Shown here piece after piece: positions 1-6,407 of a DNA stretch of 9,612 bases (position 1 is the stretch's first letter; each line of letters begins with the position of its first letter). The stretch is taken from the NCBI GenBank assembly GCA_021826795.1, contig JAKAYM010000069.1, positions 1 through 9,612 of the forward strand. Reading direction: 5' to 3'. The notes under the pieces were generated by a model. It made no database searches. It was not told the origin of the DNA and saw nothing but the letters and a program-made list of their open reading frames with translations. The DNA is from Thermoplasmata archaeon. GTDB lineage: Archaea > Thermoplasmatota > Thermoplasmata > Thermoplasmatales > Thermoplasmataceae. Both the position numbers and the translations under genes were made by a program.

Positions 1-520
1 ATCAGCTTTATCCTTCTTAATGGTTGCCTGCTTTATTTTTCCCTTTATTTCTCTATGCTGGAACATCCTTATTTTTCCTATTTTGGAAAAGAATACATGT
101 GTATTATCCAGCATCTTAAAGCCGAACTGTATATATGTTATTGAACGGTACTGTTCCCTGGATTTGAATCTGGGAAATCCTGCCTTTATCCTTTTTCCCT
201 TCTTCCTCTCCCTTATTCTTCTAAAAAAGTTGTCATATGACTTGTCCAATCTGTTTGCTACATTCATGAGTGCCTATGAATATATATTTTTATATTCAGG
301 AAATTCCTCCTTAAGCTTTGATAGCTCAACAGATTGTGTGTTATAGTTTACCTTTAGGCTTTCATAATAATTCCTATTCAGCTGGTATGCTATCTTTCTC
401 TGTTCTAACATGGCATTGTATAATATGTGGGATAAATAGAATATCATCTATGGTCTTTATCTGATTTTTATTTGGATATATTCTGAATCTATATGCGGTC
501 TTATATTCCATGTATATCAT
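1..520 (-). pseudogene. tnpB: Decayed IS200/IS605-family TnpB (N-terminal part), runs off the left edge
   Basis: Read on the minus strand, this is the N-terminal third or so of an IS200/IS605 OrfB/TnpB, the RNA-guided nuclease family related to Cas12. The likely start is ATG at 511-509 (MEYKTAYRFRIYPNKNQ) or 520-518. The opening YRFRIYPNKNQ is the usual TnpB N-terminal signature. After a frame change come HILYNAMLEQRK, NVANRLDKSYDNFFRRI, KAGFPRFKSREQYRS and FFSKIGKIRMFQHREIKGKI, all typical of the family in the right order. Two lesions are visible. A frameshift near 433-437 lies between DDILF and SHILYN. An amber stop at 276-274 stands where SQALMNV would be expected, consistent with one CAG-to-TAG change. 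The nuclease domain would lie left of base 1, so its state is unknown. No partner tnpA is recognisable. The gene is almost certainly non-functional as TnpB; the family assignment is strong. Confidence 0.85.
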
Positions 521-624
521 TGGTATGGAATGAATATTTATAAGCATTATCTCTTTATTGCCAGAAATTCATCCACATCATAAACTCAGTGGCTTTCTTT
601 CCGGTATATTGATCTGTAAATTTT

Positions 625-638
625 AAAAAAATATATAT
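625..638 (+). promoter_or_regulatory. TATA-box promoter of the cupin gene, probably leaderless
   Basis: An A-run followed by alternating TA (AAAAAAATATATAT) is centred about 26-28 bases before the ATG at 660. Archaeal TATA boxes sit about 25 bases before the transcript start, so the message would begin at or next to the start codon. No Shine-Dalgarno precedes the ATG (CTGTGTTTGC), which fits a leaderless message. The stretch between the tnpB remnant and this box (521-624) shows no gene I can recognise. Confidence 0.6.
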
Positions 639-659
639 GCCTCACCGCCCTGTGTTTGC

Positions 660-1016
660 ATGGCAGAAGCTAAGAAATTCAAATGGGATGATGTCCATAA
701 GGAGAAATTATCAGACACGTTTTCAAGGCAGATGATTTATGGAGACCGCATAATGGTAGCACAGCTGGACATCAAGAAAGGTAGCGTTGTTCCTGAGCAT
801 TCTCACGAAAATGAACAGGTATCTTGGATAATGAAAGGTAAACTAAGGCTAACCGTGGATGGACAAACTATTGATGTAGGTGCAGGTGAAATACTGATAA
901 TACCATCAAACACAAAGCACAGTGCTGTTGCACTTGAAGATACTCTAGATATTGATATTTTCAACCCCATAAGAACTGACTGGATCAACGGTAAAGATTC
1001 ATACCTTAGAAAATAA
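660..1016 (+). CDS. Small single-domain cupin protein (cupin_2 fold), function unknown
   Basis: This 118-residue protein is a single small beta-barrel of the cupin_2 type and probably cytosolic, as it has no signal peptide or membrane segment. Cupin motif 1 spans residues 41-60 and has the metal-binding pattern HSHENEQ, with His47, His49 and Glu52/Gln53. Motif 2 is GEILIIPSNTKH at 76-87, with His87 as the fourth likely ligand. The tail TDWINGKDSYLRK resembles the PREDWL-G-DAYLR ending common in stand-alone cupins of this kind. The full set of ligands suggests a bound divalent metal, but members of the family range from dioxygenases and isomerases to sensors, so no substrate is assigned. It stands alone: decayed tnpB lies upstream on the other strand, and a 309-base gap with a terminator separates it from the lysine operon. 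The ATG at 660 is chosen because the TATA box fits it. Confidence 0.85.
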   Translation: MAEAKKFKWDDVHKEKLSDTFSRQMIYGDRIMVAQLDIKKGSVVPEHSHENEQVSWIMKGKLRLTVDGQTIDVGAGEILIIPSNTKHSAVALEDTLDIDIFNPIRTDWINGKDSYLRK

Positions 1017-1020
1017 TTTG

Positions 1021-1051
1021 ACTGTTCTTTTTATATTAACAGTGATTTTTT
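1021..1051 (+). terminator. Hairpin plus T-tract terminator behind the cupin gene
   Basis: ACTGTT (1021-1026) and AACAGT (1038-1043) are perfect inverted repeats around an 11-base T-rich loop, starting four bases after the cupin stop codon. A run of six T (1046-1051) follows. Archaeal RNA polymerase stops mainly on T-runs, and two are present here (in the loop and after the stem). It should insulate the cupin gene from the lysine operon. Confidence 0.5.
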
Positions 1052-1257
1052 GATTTAAAAAATTGAAAAATATAGTATAAATCCTGTTATGGAACACACA
1101 CGATGGAATCACCTTTATCGAATCTCATCGGAATCATAAATTACGAAATTCATATTAAAAATGCTATATTCGTATATTTTAAATAGTATATTGTGATTAA
1201 CTGATAAGAACATCTTAGTATAGAAACAAACTTTAGATGTTAAAATTAATAATATAG

Positions 1258-1299
1258 CAAACAAATATTTATTAATAATAAATTATTACTATTTGTTTG
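1258..1299 (+). promoter_or_regulatory. Operator-like inverted repeat around the lysW promoter TATA region
   Basis: CAAACAAATA (1258-1267) and TATTTGTTTG (1290-1299) are perfect 10-base inverted repeats 22 bases apart. The spacer is pure A/T except for one C and contains TATA-like sequence (TTTATTAATAATAAA), the natural place for the operon promoter given the lysW start at 1326. A regulator bound to both arms would cover the TATA box. In Sulfolobus, the Lrp-family protein LysM controls the lysW operon; that this site serves a similar regulator is inference only. The exact TATA position is uncertain because the spacer offers several choices. Confidence 0.5.
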
Positions 1300-1314
1300 T
1301 AAAACATAATGAAA

Positions 1315-1319
1315 GGTGA
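1315..1319 (+). promoter_or_regulatory. Shine-Dalgarno of lysW
   Basis: GGTGA lies six bases before the lysW ATG and matches the archaeal 16S anti-Shine-Dalgarno (complement of CACCUCC). Unlike the cupin and acyl-CoA ligase genes, lysW therefore seems to be read from a message with a short leader. Confidence 0.6.
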
Positions 1320-1325
1320 CAAAAA

Positions 1326-1499
1326 ATGGAAACAAAGTGTAAAATATGCGGAGAGAAAATTAGTGTGCCTGACGACTCTATAGCCGGGGAACTTATAGAG
1401 TGTGGTTCGTGCGGAATGAGCTACGAAATAGCCTCTATCAAAGGAGATGTAGTGGAAATCAAACCTGCAGAGAACGTTGGCGAGGACTGGGGAGAATAA
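1326..1499 (+). CDS. lysW: LysW amino-group carrier protein for lysine/arginine biosynthesis
   Basis: This small gene encodes 57 residues. LysW is a tiny zinc-ribbon protein that serves as both protecting group and handle. The alpha-amino group of aminoadipate (or glutamate) is joined to the side-chain carboxyl of its last Glu, and the following enzymes work on the tethered substrate. All hallmarks are present: two zinc-binding Cys pairs, CKIC at 5-8 and CGSC at 26-29, an acidic surface (PDDS, GELIE), and the diagnostic C-terminal EDWGE ending exactly at the stop codon. Length matches the family (about 53-57). The ATG has GGTGA six bases upstream. It is the first gene of the operon, and its stop is followed after one base by the lysY start. 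The codons for the EDWGE tail also supply the Shine-Dalgarno of lysY. Identification is very firm; lysine or arginine use depends on LysX. Confidence 0.96.
   Translation: METKCKICGEKISVPDDSIAGELIECGSCGMSYEIASIKGDVVEIKPAENVGEDWGE
1489..1494 (+). promoter_or_regulatory. Shine-Dalgarno of lysY inside the lysW C-terminal codons
   Basis: GGGGAG spans the Trp-Gly-Glu codons of the conserved LysW tail and lies six bases before the TTG at 1501. It is the reason for choosing TTG 1501 over the upstream in-frame TTG at 1477. That earlier start would lie inside lysW and add eight residues (MARTGENK) before the usual N-terminus. Confidence 0.6.
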
Positions 1500-1500
1500 G

Positions 1501-2547
1501 TTGTTGAAGGTCGGTATTGTTGGGGGATCAGGCTACGTAGGCGGGGAGCTTCTCAGGATTCTGGTCGGGCACAGCAATGTGGAAATAACATCTGTATCCT
1601 CTACCAGTCATGCAGGTGAAAAAATATCAAGAATTCATCCAGATCTTTACGGATTCACGGATTTAAAATTTGAAGATATTTCTCCACTGGATATGGCCAG
1701 AAAGGTTGATTTAATATTCCTGGCACTTCCACACGGTACCTCCATAAAATATGTTCCTGAACTGGTAGAGACAGGCGTTAAAATTATCGATATGAGCGCT
1801 GATTTCAGGCTAAAAAATTATAAACTTTATAAATACTGGTACGGTTATGAACACGGATATCCAGATTTAATCAAGAAATTTGTTTACGGAATGCCGGAAC
1901 TTCACAGGGAAGAGATCAGGAACGCCAGATTTATAGCAACTCCCGGTTGCATTGCGTCTTCTTCAATTTACAGCATAGCCCCGTTTCTCTCACTGGATAC
2001 AGCAAGTGACATTATAAACGTCGATGCCAAGGTGGGGTCATCTGGTTCCGGTTCCGGACTGGATGAATCCAAGGTATTTTCAGAAAGATTCGGTTCAGTA
2101 AGGGCATACAAACCCGCAGGCCACAGGCATACGCCGGAAATAGAACAGGAACTGGAATATACATCCGGTAAGAAGGTAAAAATTGCACTCTCAGCCCATT
2201 CTGTAAATATGGTAAGGGGAATTCTGACAACATCAAGCATATACGCAGAACAGGACGAAATCTATCTGTGGGCACTCCTCAAAAAATTTTATGGAAACGA
2301 GAAATTTGTGAGGCTGATAATGGACCGGAAGAGCAATTATAAATATCCTGACCCCAAGACAGTGATTGGTTCTAACTTCGTTGATATAGGCTTCGCCCTG
2401 GACAAATATGTTAAACGGATTGTTTCATTCGGTGCCATTGATAATCTTATAAAAGGCGCTGCGGGAAATGCGGTTCAGTCAATGAATATAATGAATGGCT
2501 TTCCCGAATACGAGTCTTTGATGGCTCCATCATTATTCCCGGTGTGA
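1501..2547 (+). CDS. lysY: LysY, [LysW]-aminoadipyl (glutamyl) 6-phosphate reductase
   Basis: This NADPH-dependent reductase of the ArgC/LysY family (348 residues from TTG 1501) turns the acyl phosphate on LysW into the semialdehyde, the third carrier-bound step. The N-terminal Rossmann motif is VGIVGGSGYVGGELLR (residues 4-19). The middle carries SADFRL and YGMPELH. The catalytic Cys150 is in ATPGCIASSS, the usual PGC motif. The likely acid/base His is in GHRHTPEIEQEL (about 207-218). The C-terminal KGAAGNAVQSMNIMNG is typical of ArgC/LysY. Length fits the family (about 345-350). The start is not certain: TTG 1501 has the best spacing to GGGGAG, but TTG 1504 would lose only one residue. The gene begins one base after the lysW stop and ends three bases before lysZ, so translational coupling is likely. 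A classical ArgC acting on acetylated glutamate is the alternative, but the lysW neighbour argues against it. Confidence 0.93.
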   Translation: MLKVGIVGGSGYVGGELLRILVGHSNVEITSVSSTSHAGEKISRIHPDLYGFTDLKFEDISPLDMARKVDLIFLALPHGTSIKYVPELVETGVKIIDMSADFRLKNYKLYKYWYGYEHGYPDLIKKFVYGMPELHREEIRNARFIATPGCIASSSIYSIAPFLSLDTASDIINVDAKVGSSGSGSGLDESKVFSERFGSVRAYKPAGHRHTPEIEQELEYTSGKKVKIALSAHSVNMVRGILTTSSIYAEQDEIYLWALLKKFYGNEKFVRLIMDRKSNYKYPDPKTVIGSNFVDIGFALDKYVKRIVSFGAIDNLIKGAAGNAVQSMNIMNGFPEYESLMAPSLFPV

Positions 2548-2550
2548 AAT

Positions 2551-3315
2551 ATGAAAGTAATAAAAATCGGTGGAAGTATACTGGAAAAATTTCTGGAGAA
2601 TGATAACCTGTATACTGTTATAGAAGAATTAAATGAGCCAGTCGCAATAGTACACGGTGGTGGTAATTATCTTGATAATCATGCAGATTCGTTCAATTAT
2701 AGTCCTCAATTTGTCACCTCTCCTGAAGGAATACGGAGCAGATACACGGACAAGGGCACGCTGGAAATATTTACCATGGTGATGAATCTCATTAACCAGA
2801 AAATAGTGCTCAATCTGAACAGGCATGGAATCAGGGCGGTAACACTTAACGGCATTCTTAAGGCCAGAAGGAAGGAGAGGCTGATAATTTTGAATGAAAA
2901 GAATAGAAAAATGGCAATAGACGGCGGGTACACCGGAAGAGTAGAATATTCCGATCCTGTTCCGGTTAGAAATTTAATGGATGCAGGATATATTCCGGTA
3001 ATTTCTCCGGTGGCATTCGGTGGTGATAGCTGCCTGAATGTGGACGCAGACAGAGCAGCGGCATACGTTGCCGGTTCCATACAGGCTGATACGCTGACAT
3101 TTCTTACAAATGTCAATGGCCTTTACTATGAAGACAAAATCATAGAGAAAGCGGATACTGCTTACATAAAAAGTATTTTGAAATATATCGGAAATGGCAT
3201 GGACAAGAAATTAATGGCATCGATTGAGGCGCTTGAAATGGGGGTAAAACAGGTGACAATTTCCAGTCCTTTTCATAATCTGGAAAACGGCACGGTGATT
3301 TGTAATGAATTATGA
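2551..3315 (+). CDS. lysZ: LysZ, [LysW]-aminoadipate (glutamate) kinase
   Basis: This 254-residue amino-acid kinase of the N-acetylglutamate kinase (ArgB) family phosphorylates the free side-chain carboxyl of the LysW-bound substrate. Visible motifs are VIKIGGSI with Lys5 at the N-terminus and the glycine loop VHGGGNYLDNH (34-44). They are followed by RYTDKGTLEIFTMVMNLIN (64-82), where bacterial ArgB has its substrate-binding Arg. Further on are GGDSCLNVDADRAAAYVA (157-174), with the conserved Asn and Asp residues, and NGMDKKLMASIEAL near the end with the ATP-side Lys. It is slightly shorter than bacterial ArgB (about 260-300), as usual for archaeal LysZ. GGTG lies a few bases before the ATG. 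Its last 11 bases overlap lysJ. Sequence alone does not separate LysZ from ArgB; the lysW and lysX neighbours do. Confidence 0.92.
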   Translation: MKVIKIGGSILEKFLENDNLYTVIEELNEPVAIVHGGGNYLDNHADSFNYSPQFVTSPEGIRSRYTDKGTLEIFTMVMNLINQKIVLNLNRHGIRAVTLNGILKARRKERLIILNEKNRKMAIDGGYTGRVEYSDPVPVRNLMDAGYIPVISPVAFGGDSCLNVDADRAAAYVAGSIQADTLTFLTNVNGLYYEDKIIEKADTAYIKSILKYIGNGMDKKLMASIEALEMGVKQVTISSPFHNLENGTVICNEL

Positions 3316-4486
3316 AAATGAGCATATAGCAAACACATACCAGAGGTTGCCTGTAAATATCCAGAACGGCAGTGGTGCCATACTTCATGACATAAACGGA
3401 AAACGTTACATTGACATGATGGGTGGCTACGGTATCGCAATACTTGGATACGGCAATAAGGCTGTAAAGGAGGCAGTATGCAGGCAGTTTGATACCATAT
3501 CAATAGCACATGCATCAGAGTACACTCCGGCAAGGGAAGAATTCATAAAAGACCTTACAGGCATTGTACCACCCGGACTGGATAAATTCTATCTGGGCAA
3601 CATTGGCGCCGAGGCAATAGAAGCTGCAATTAAGGTTGTAATAAAGTCCTCAAAAAAACATAAAATAATTGCAATGACAAATTCATACCATGGAAAAACA
3701 GCTGGTGCGCTTTCAATCACATATTCAGAGAAATACAGGAAATCTTTTGGGCAGCTCCTCATGAAGGATGTGGAATTTATCAGGTACAATAACATGGAAG
3801 ATCTGGATAAACTGGATAAAGATCCTGATATTGCAGCCGTTTTCTTCGAACCCGTACAGGGGGAGGGAGGAATAAACATACCTTCTTATGACTATGTAAG
3901 GGAGTTAAGGAACAGAACAGAAAAAAACGACATAATACTTGTAGCAGATGAAATCCAGTCCGGTCTTGGAAGAACCGGTAAGATGTGGGCTCATGAACAT
4001 TTCAACATCAAACCGGATATTATAACCATAGGAAAGGGAATAGGAGGCGGAATGCCACTTTCCATAACAGCGGGAAAGCCGGAATTCATGGATACTCTAT
4101 CAAAGGGAGAGCAGTCATCAACAACCGGGGGAAATCCACTAGCAATGGCCGCAGGCAGTGCTGTAATAAAACAGCTTGATGCATCCCTGATAATGGATGT
4201 TGAAAGGAAGGGAAATATTCTGAGAAACGAACTGAAATCAGGACTGCAGGATGCAAAATCTGTAAAGGAAATCCGGGGTCTGGGATTAATGGATGCAATA
4301 GAGCTGAAGACAAAATTCCTCCCAGTATTGATGGGCATGATCAATAAGGGAATTTTACCATTATACTCCGGAATCAATATAATTAGGATGCTTCCTCCAT
4401 ACGTAATATCTGATTCAGAATTAAAGGAGGCAGCAGGTATCATGTCAGAGGTAATCCTATCCCAGGGCACGGAGGTTATATCTTGA
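3305..4486 (+). CDS. lysJ: LysJ, [LysW]-aminoadipate semialdehyde (glutamate semialdehyde) aminotransferase
   Basis: This 393-residue class-III pyridoxal-phosphate aminotransferase of the ArgD/LysJ group converts the LysW-bound semialdehyde to LysW-lysine or LysW-ornithine, probably with glutamate as amino donor. The sequence shows the N-terminal strand DINGKRYIDMMGGYGIAILG (30-48) and YHGKTAGALSIT (128-139), which stacks the cofactor ring. FFEPVQGEGG (180-189) comes next, and Asp215 in VADEIQSGLGRTG binds the pyridine nitrogen. The Schiff-base Lys244 is in TIGKGIGGGMP, and SSTTGGNPLA (271-280) is the phosphate-side loop. Length is typical. The ATG at 3305 lies inside the end of lysZ, with GGTGA six bases upstream, and the stop overlaps the lysX start by four bases. 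Family members often serve lysine and arginine pathways alike, so dual use is possible. Confidence 0.93.
   Translation: MNYENEHIANTYQRLPVNIQNGSGAILHDINGKRYIDMMGGYGIAILGYGNKAVKEAVCRQFDTISIAHASEYTPAREEFIKDLTGIVPPGLDKFYLGNIGAEAIEAAIKVVIKSSKKHKIIAMTNSYHGKTAGALSITYSEKYRKSFGQLLMKDVEFIRYNNMEDLDKLDKDPDIAAVFFEPVQGEGGINIPSYDYVRELRNRTEKNDIILVADEIQSGLGRTGKMWAHEHFNIKPDIITIGKGIGGGMPLSITAGKPEFMDTLSKGEQSSTTGGNPLAMAAGSAVIKQLDASLIMDVERKGNILRNELKSGLQDAKSVKEIRGLGLMDAIELKTKFLPVLMGMINKGILPLYSGINIIRMLPPYVISDSELKEAAGIMSEVILSQGTEVIS
4471..4475 (+). promoter_or_regulatory. Shine-Dalgarno that sets a TTG start for lysX
   Basis: GGAGG, the strongest Shine-Dalgarno in the window, stands seven bases before TTG 4483, where TTGA joins the lysX start to the lysJ stop. 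It favours this TTG over ATG 4495, which would remove the first four residues (MKIT) of the opening beta-strand. Confidence 0.65.
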
Positions 4487-5331
4487 AAATTACAATGTTA
4501 CTGGACATTATGCGCTGGGAGGAGAGGGCAATACTCAAGTCCCTGCAGGATAAAAGTATCGATGTGCAGCTTCTCAATGTCAAGGAACTCAATCTTGACT
4601 TGCAGAAATTGAATTATGATTTCGGAGACATATCGATCCAGAGAAGCACCGGTTATTACAGGAATATACATTCCACAGCATATGTGGAATTCACAGGAAA
4701 CAGAATTCTGAATAATTTCAACGCAACCATTATAACCGGCAATAAAATGTTTACATCAAGCGTGCTCGCACAGCACGGCATAAGAATTCCTAAAACCTTT
4801 GTTTCATTTTCCAATCAAAAATTCCTGGAGTCGTTCAAATCTGATTTCAATGGAAGGGCCGTAACCAAACCCGTTACAGGAAGCTGGGGAAGGATGATAT
4901 CACTCCTGAACGATTACTATGCAGCCATGGATGTTTCAGAATACAAGGAATACATGTACCCGATATACCAGGTAAATTACACACAGGAATACATTAACGA
5001 TTTTAACAGGGATTTGAGGGTTTTCCTTGTAAATGACAGGGCAGTTGCGGGAATATACAGATACAGGTCCGGAGAGGATTGGCGGACAAACACTGCACTG
5101 GGTGGAAGAGCTGAGCCATTGAAAATTACTCCAGAAATAGAGGATATTGTGGAGAAGGTACACAAAGCGCTTGGTTCGGGCATCTATGGAATTGATATAC
5201 TGGAATCTAAGGATGGTTATTTTGTCAATGAGGTAAACGGGAATACAGAATTCAAGAATACAGTTCCAGTAACCGGTATAAATATACCTGACTATATAGC
5301 TGAATATCTCATATCAGAGGCTAAAAGATGA
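4483..5331 (+). CDS. lysX: LysX/ArgX-type ATP-grasp ligase loading the amino acid onto LysW
   Basis: This 282-residue ATP-grasp ligase commits substrate to the pathway: it forms an isopeptide bond between the last Glu of LysW and the alpha-amino group of aminoadipate (LysX) or glutamate (ArgX). Visible elements are QRSTGYYRNIHS (53-64) and GNKMFTSSVLAQHGIRIPKT (86-105), opening the ATP-grasp domain. TKPVTGSWGRMI (128-139) is the ATP-binding loop, RDLRVFLVND lies at 176-185, and the flexible NTALGGRAEP loop at 203-212. GIDILE (236-241) and VNEVNGNTEFKN (248-259) carry the metal-binding Glu/Asn residues. Size matches the family (about 270-290). The TTG start overlaps the lysJ stop by four bases and has GGAGG seven bases upstream. 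Only one such ligase is present. Whether it takes aminoadipate, glutamate or both cannot be settled by eye, since the specificity residues lie near the C-terminal loop; lysX is used here as the default symbol. Confidence 0.88.
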   Translation: MKITMLLDIMRWEERAILKSLQDKSIDVQLLNVKELNLDLQKLNYDFGDISIQRSTGYYRNIHSTAYVEFTGNRILNNFNATIITGNKMFTSSVLAQHGIRIPKTFVSFSNQKFLESFKSDFNGRAVTKPVTGSWGRMISLLNDYYAAMDVSEYKEYMYPIYQVNYTQEYINDFNRDLRVFLVNDRAVAGIYRYRSGEDWRTNTALGGRAEPLKITPEIEDIVEKVHKALGSGIYGIDILESKDGYFVNEVNGNTEFKNTVPVTGINIPDYIAEYLISEAKR

Positions 5332-6401
5332 AGCCAGAGGATATGCTGCTGGAAATGCTGAATATATATTCACCCAGTGGAAAAGAAGGTGAAATAGCAA
5401 AACTCATAAGAGAATACATGATAGAACTGGATTTCCAGGACCCTGTAATCGATGAACAGTTGAATGTCATATCAGTAAATGGAAATGGTACCCCATCCGT
5501 ATTTATCTGCGGGCATGAGGATACAGTTCCGGGAATACTTCCTGTCAGGATTGATGGAAACCTTATCTATGGAAGGGGTGCAGTGGATGCCAAATCATCA
5601 CTTCTTGCACTGATTCTGGGTGCCAGAAAGGCCATTGATGAAGGTTTCAGGGGGAAATTGCTTATATCAGCAGCCTCCGGAGAGGAGAGTGACAGCAAGG
5701 GCATAAACAGCATTATGAGAGAATATAATGGTTATGATTATGCCATATTCGGCGAACCTGGCGGTGCCATGAATATAACAGCGGGGTACAAGGGCAGGAT
5801 TCTATTAAAAATAGATAAAAGAACGGAAACACATCACGCCAGTTCAGCATGGATGGAAACAAATGCAATAGATTCATTAATGGATCTGTGGCATTCAATA
5901 AGAACCAAATATGGAAACAACAGGGACTTCAACTCCGTTACTGCCGGGATCACAAAATTTGCCGGTGGTGAATACGATAATATGACGCCAGAGCATGCTT
6001 CAATGTATATTGATATAAGATACCCCAAGGCTCGGTCGGAGGATGATTTAATTACCGGCATAAAATCTGACATGGAGAATATACTTTTAAATAATTATTC
6101 ATATACGATTGAAAACCGGACGGAGCCCTATATATCAGATATAAAAAGCCCGCTTGTAAAATCTTTCAAGGAAGCAATAATTAAAAATAATATGTCCCCT
6201 AAACTTATATTCAAAAGTGGGTCTGGTGATATGAACACCCTTGGGAATCTCTGGCATATCCCTGCCATTACCTATGGCCCTGGAGACACAAGACTTTCCC
6301 ACACACAGAATGAGGTTATAGATTTAAATGATTTTCACAGATCCGTCAACGTGGTGGCAGATTCTCTTAAAATATTATCAGCACAAAATTCAAACAAATA
6401 A
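5328..6401 (+). CDS. lysK: LysK, [LysW]-lysine/ornithine hydrolase (M20 metallopeptidase family)
   Basis: This 357-residue zinc or cobalt hydrolase of the M20/ArgE/DapE family cuts the finished lysine or ornithine from LysW and regenerates the carrier. The full ligand set of the family is visible: His63 and catalytic Asp65 in CGHEDTVPG, bridging Asp87 in GRGAVDAKS, and Glu119 (general base) with Glu120 in SGEESDS. Glu143 in FGEPGG and His325 in RLSHTQNE complete it. The lid domain lies between about residues 150 and 260. Length is typical of archaeal LysK (about 340-360). The ATG overlaps the lysX stop by four bases (ATGA) and has GAGG seven bases upstream. It is the last gene of the operon, and its stop is only five bases from the stop of the convergent gene. 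A general M20 peptidase is unlikely given its position after lysW-lysX. Confidence 0.92.
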   Translation: MKPEDMLLEMLNIYSPSGKEGEIAKLIREYMIELDFQDPVIDEQLNVISVNGNGTPSVFICGHEDTVPGILPVRIDGNLIYGRGAVDAKSSLLALILGARKAIDEGFRGKLLISAASGEESDSKGINSIMREYNGYDYAIFGEPGGAMNITAGYKGRILLKIDKRTETHHASSAWMETNAIDSLMDLWHSIRTKYGNNRDFNSVTAGITKFAGGEYDNMTPEHASMYIDIRYPKARSEDDLITGIKSDMENILLNNYSYTIENRTEPYISDIKSPLVKSFKEAIIKNNMSPKLIFKSGSGDMNTLGNLWHIPAITYGPGDTRLSHTQNEVIDLNDFHRSVNVVADSLKILSAQNSNK

Positions 6402-6407
6402 TATTAT
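6398..6407. repeat. Palindrome joining the stop codons of two convergent genes
   Basis: ATAATATTAT is a perfect 10-base palindrome that overlaps the lysK stop (6399-6401) and touches the stop of the minus-strand gene (6409-6407). The piece AATATTATCA also occurs at 6371-6380 as a direct repeat of 6400-6409. No G+C-rich terminator stem is present. On the minus strand, the T-rich sequence following the 249-residue gene lies inside lysK (about 6383-6406) and could end that transcript. Confidence 0.35.

Larger units (their letters stand above)
1017..1325. other. 309-base intergenic region between cupin gene and lysine operon
   Basis: This A+T-rich stretch holds the cupin terminator at its left end and the lysW promoter, operator-like inverted repeat and Shine-Dalgarno at its right end. 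Between them (about 1052-1250) I see no convincing gene. A 16-codon mini-ORF (1089-1139, ATG to TAA) has a TATA-like AAAAATATAG about 20-25 bases upstream. It is too short to judge from sequence. The AAACAAA half-site of the lysW inverted repeat also occurs once more at 1224-1230. Confidence 0.6.

Noticed and set aside
20..346. Plus-strand 108-residue hydrophobic frame that could suggest a membrane protein
   Set aside because: It is the complement of the TnpB coding sequence. The minus strand matches TnpB motifs along the whole stretch, and the apparent hydrophobicity comes from complementing Lys-rich codons.
521..624. Minus-strand piece ending in KKATEFMMWMNFWQ, or in another frame YDVDEFLAIKR, upstream of tnpB, as a possible remnant of a tnpA
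   Set aside because: Both stretches are under 30 residues, have nearby stops and match nothing I can name; A/T-rich chance frames are sufficient.
1276..1288. Small A/T palindrome TAATAA-A-TTATTA inside the lysW promoter as a separate operator
   Set aside because: Pure A/T symmetry is expected in a TATA region; it adds nothing beyond the longer flanking repeat.
1477..1500. TTG at 1477 as lysY start, giving 356 residues
   Set aside because: It lies inside lysW, adds eight residues before the standard Rossmann N-terminus and has no Shine-Dalgarno; TTG 1501 has GGGGAG six bases upstream.
2551..4486. Annotating the kinase and aminotransferase as ArgB and ArgD of the acetylated arginine pathway
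   Set aside because: lysW with an intact EDWGE tail and a LysX-type ligase in the same operon point to the carrier-protein route; no argJ or acetyltransferase gene is present.
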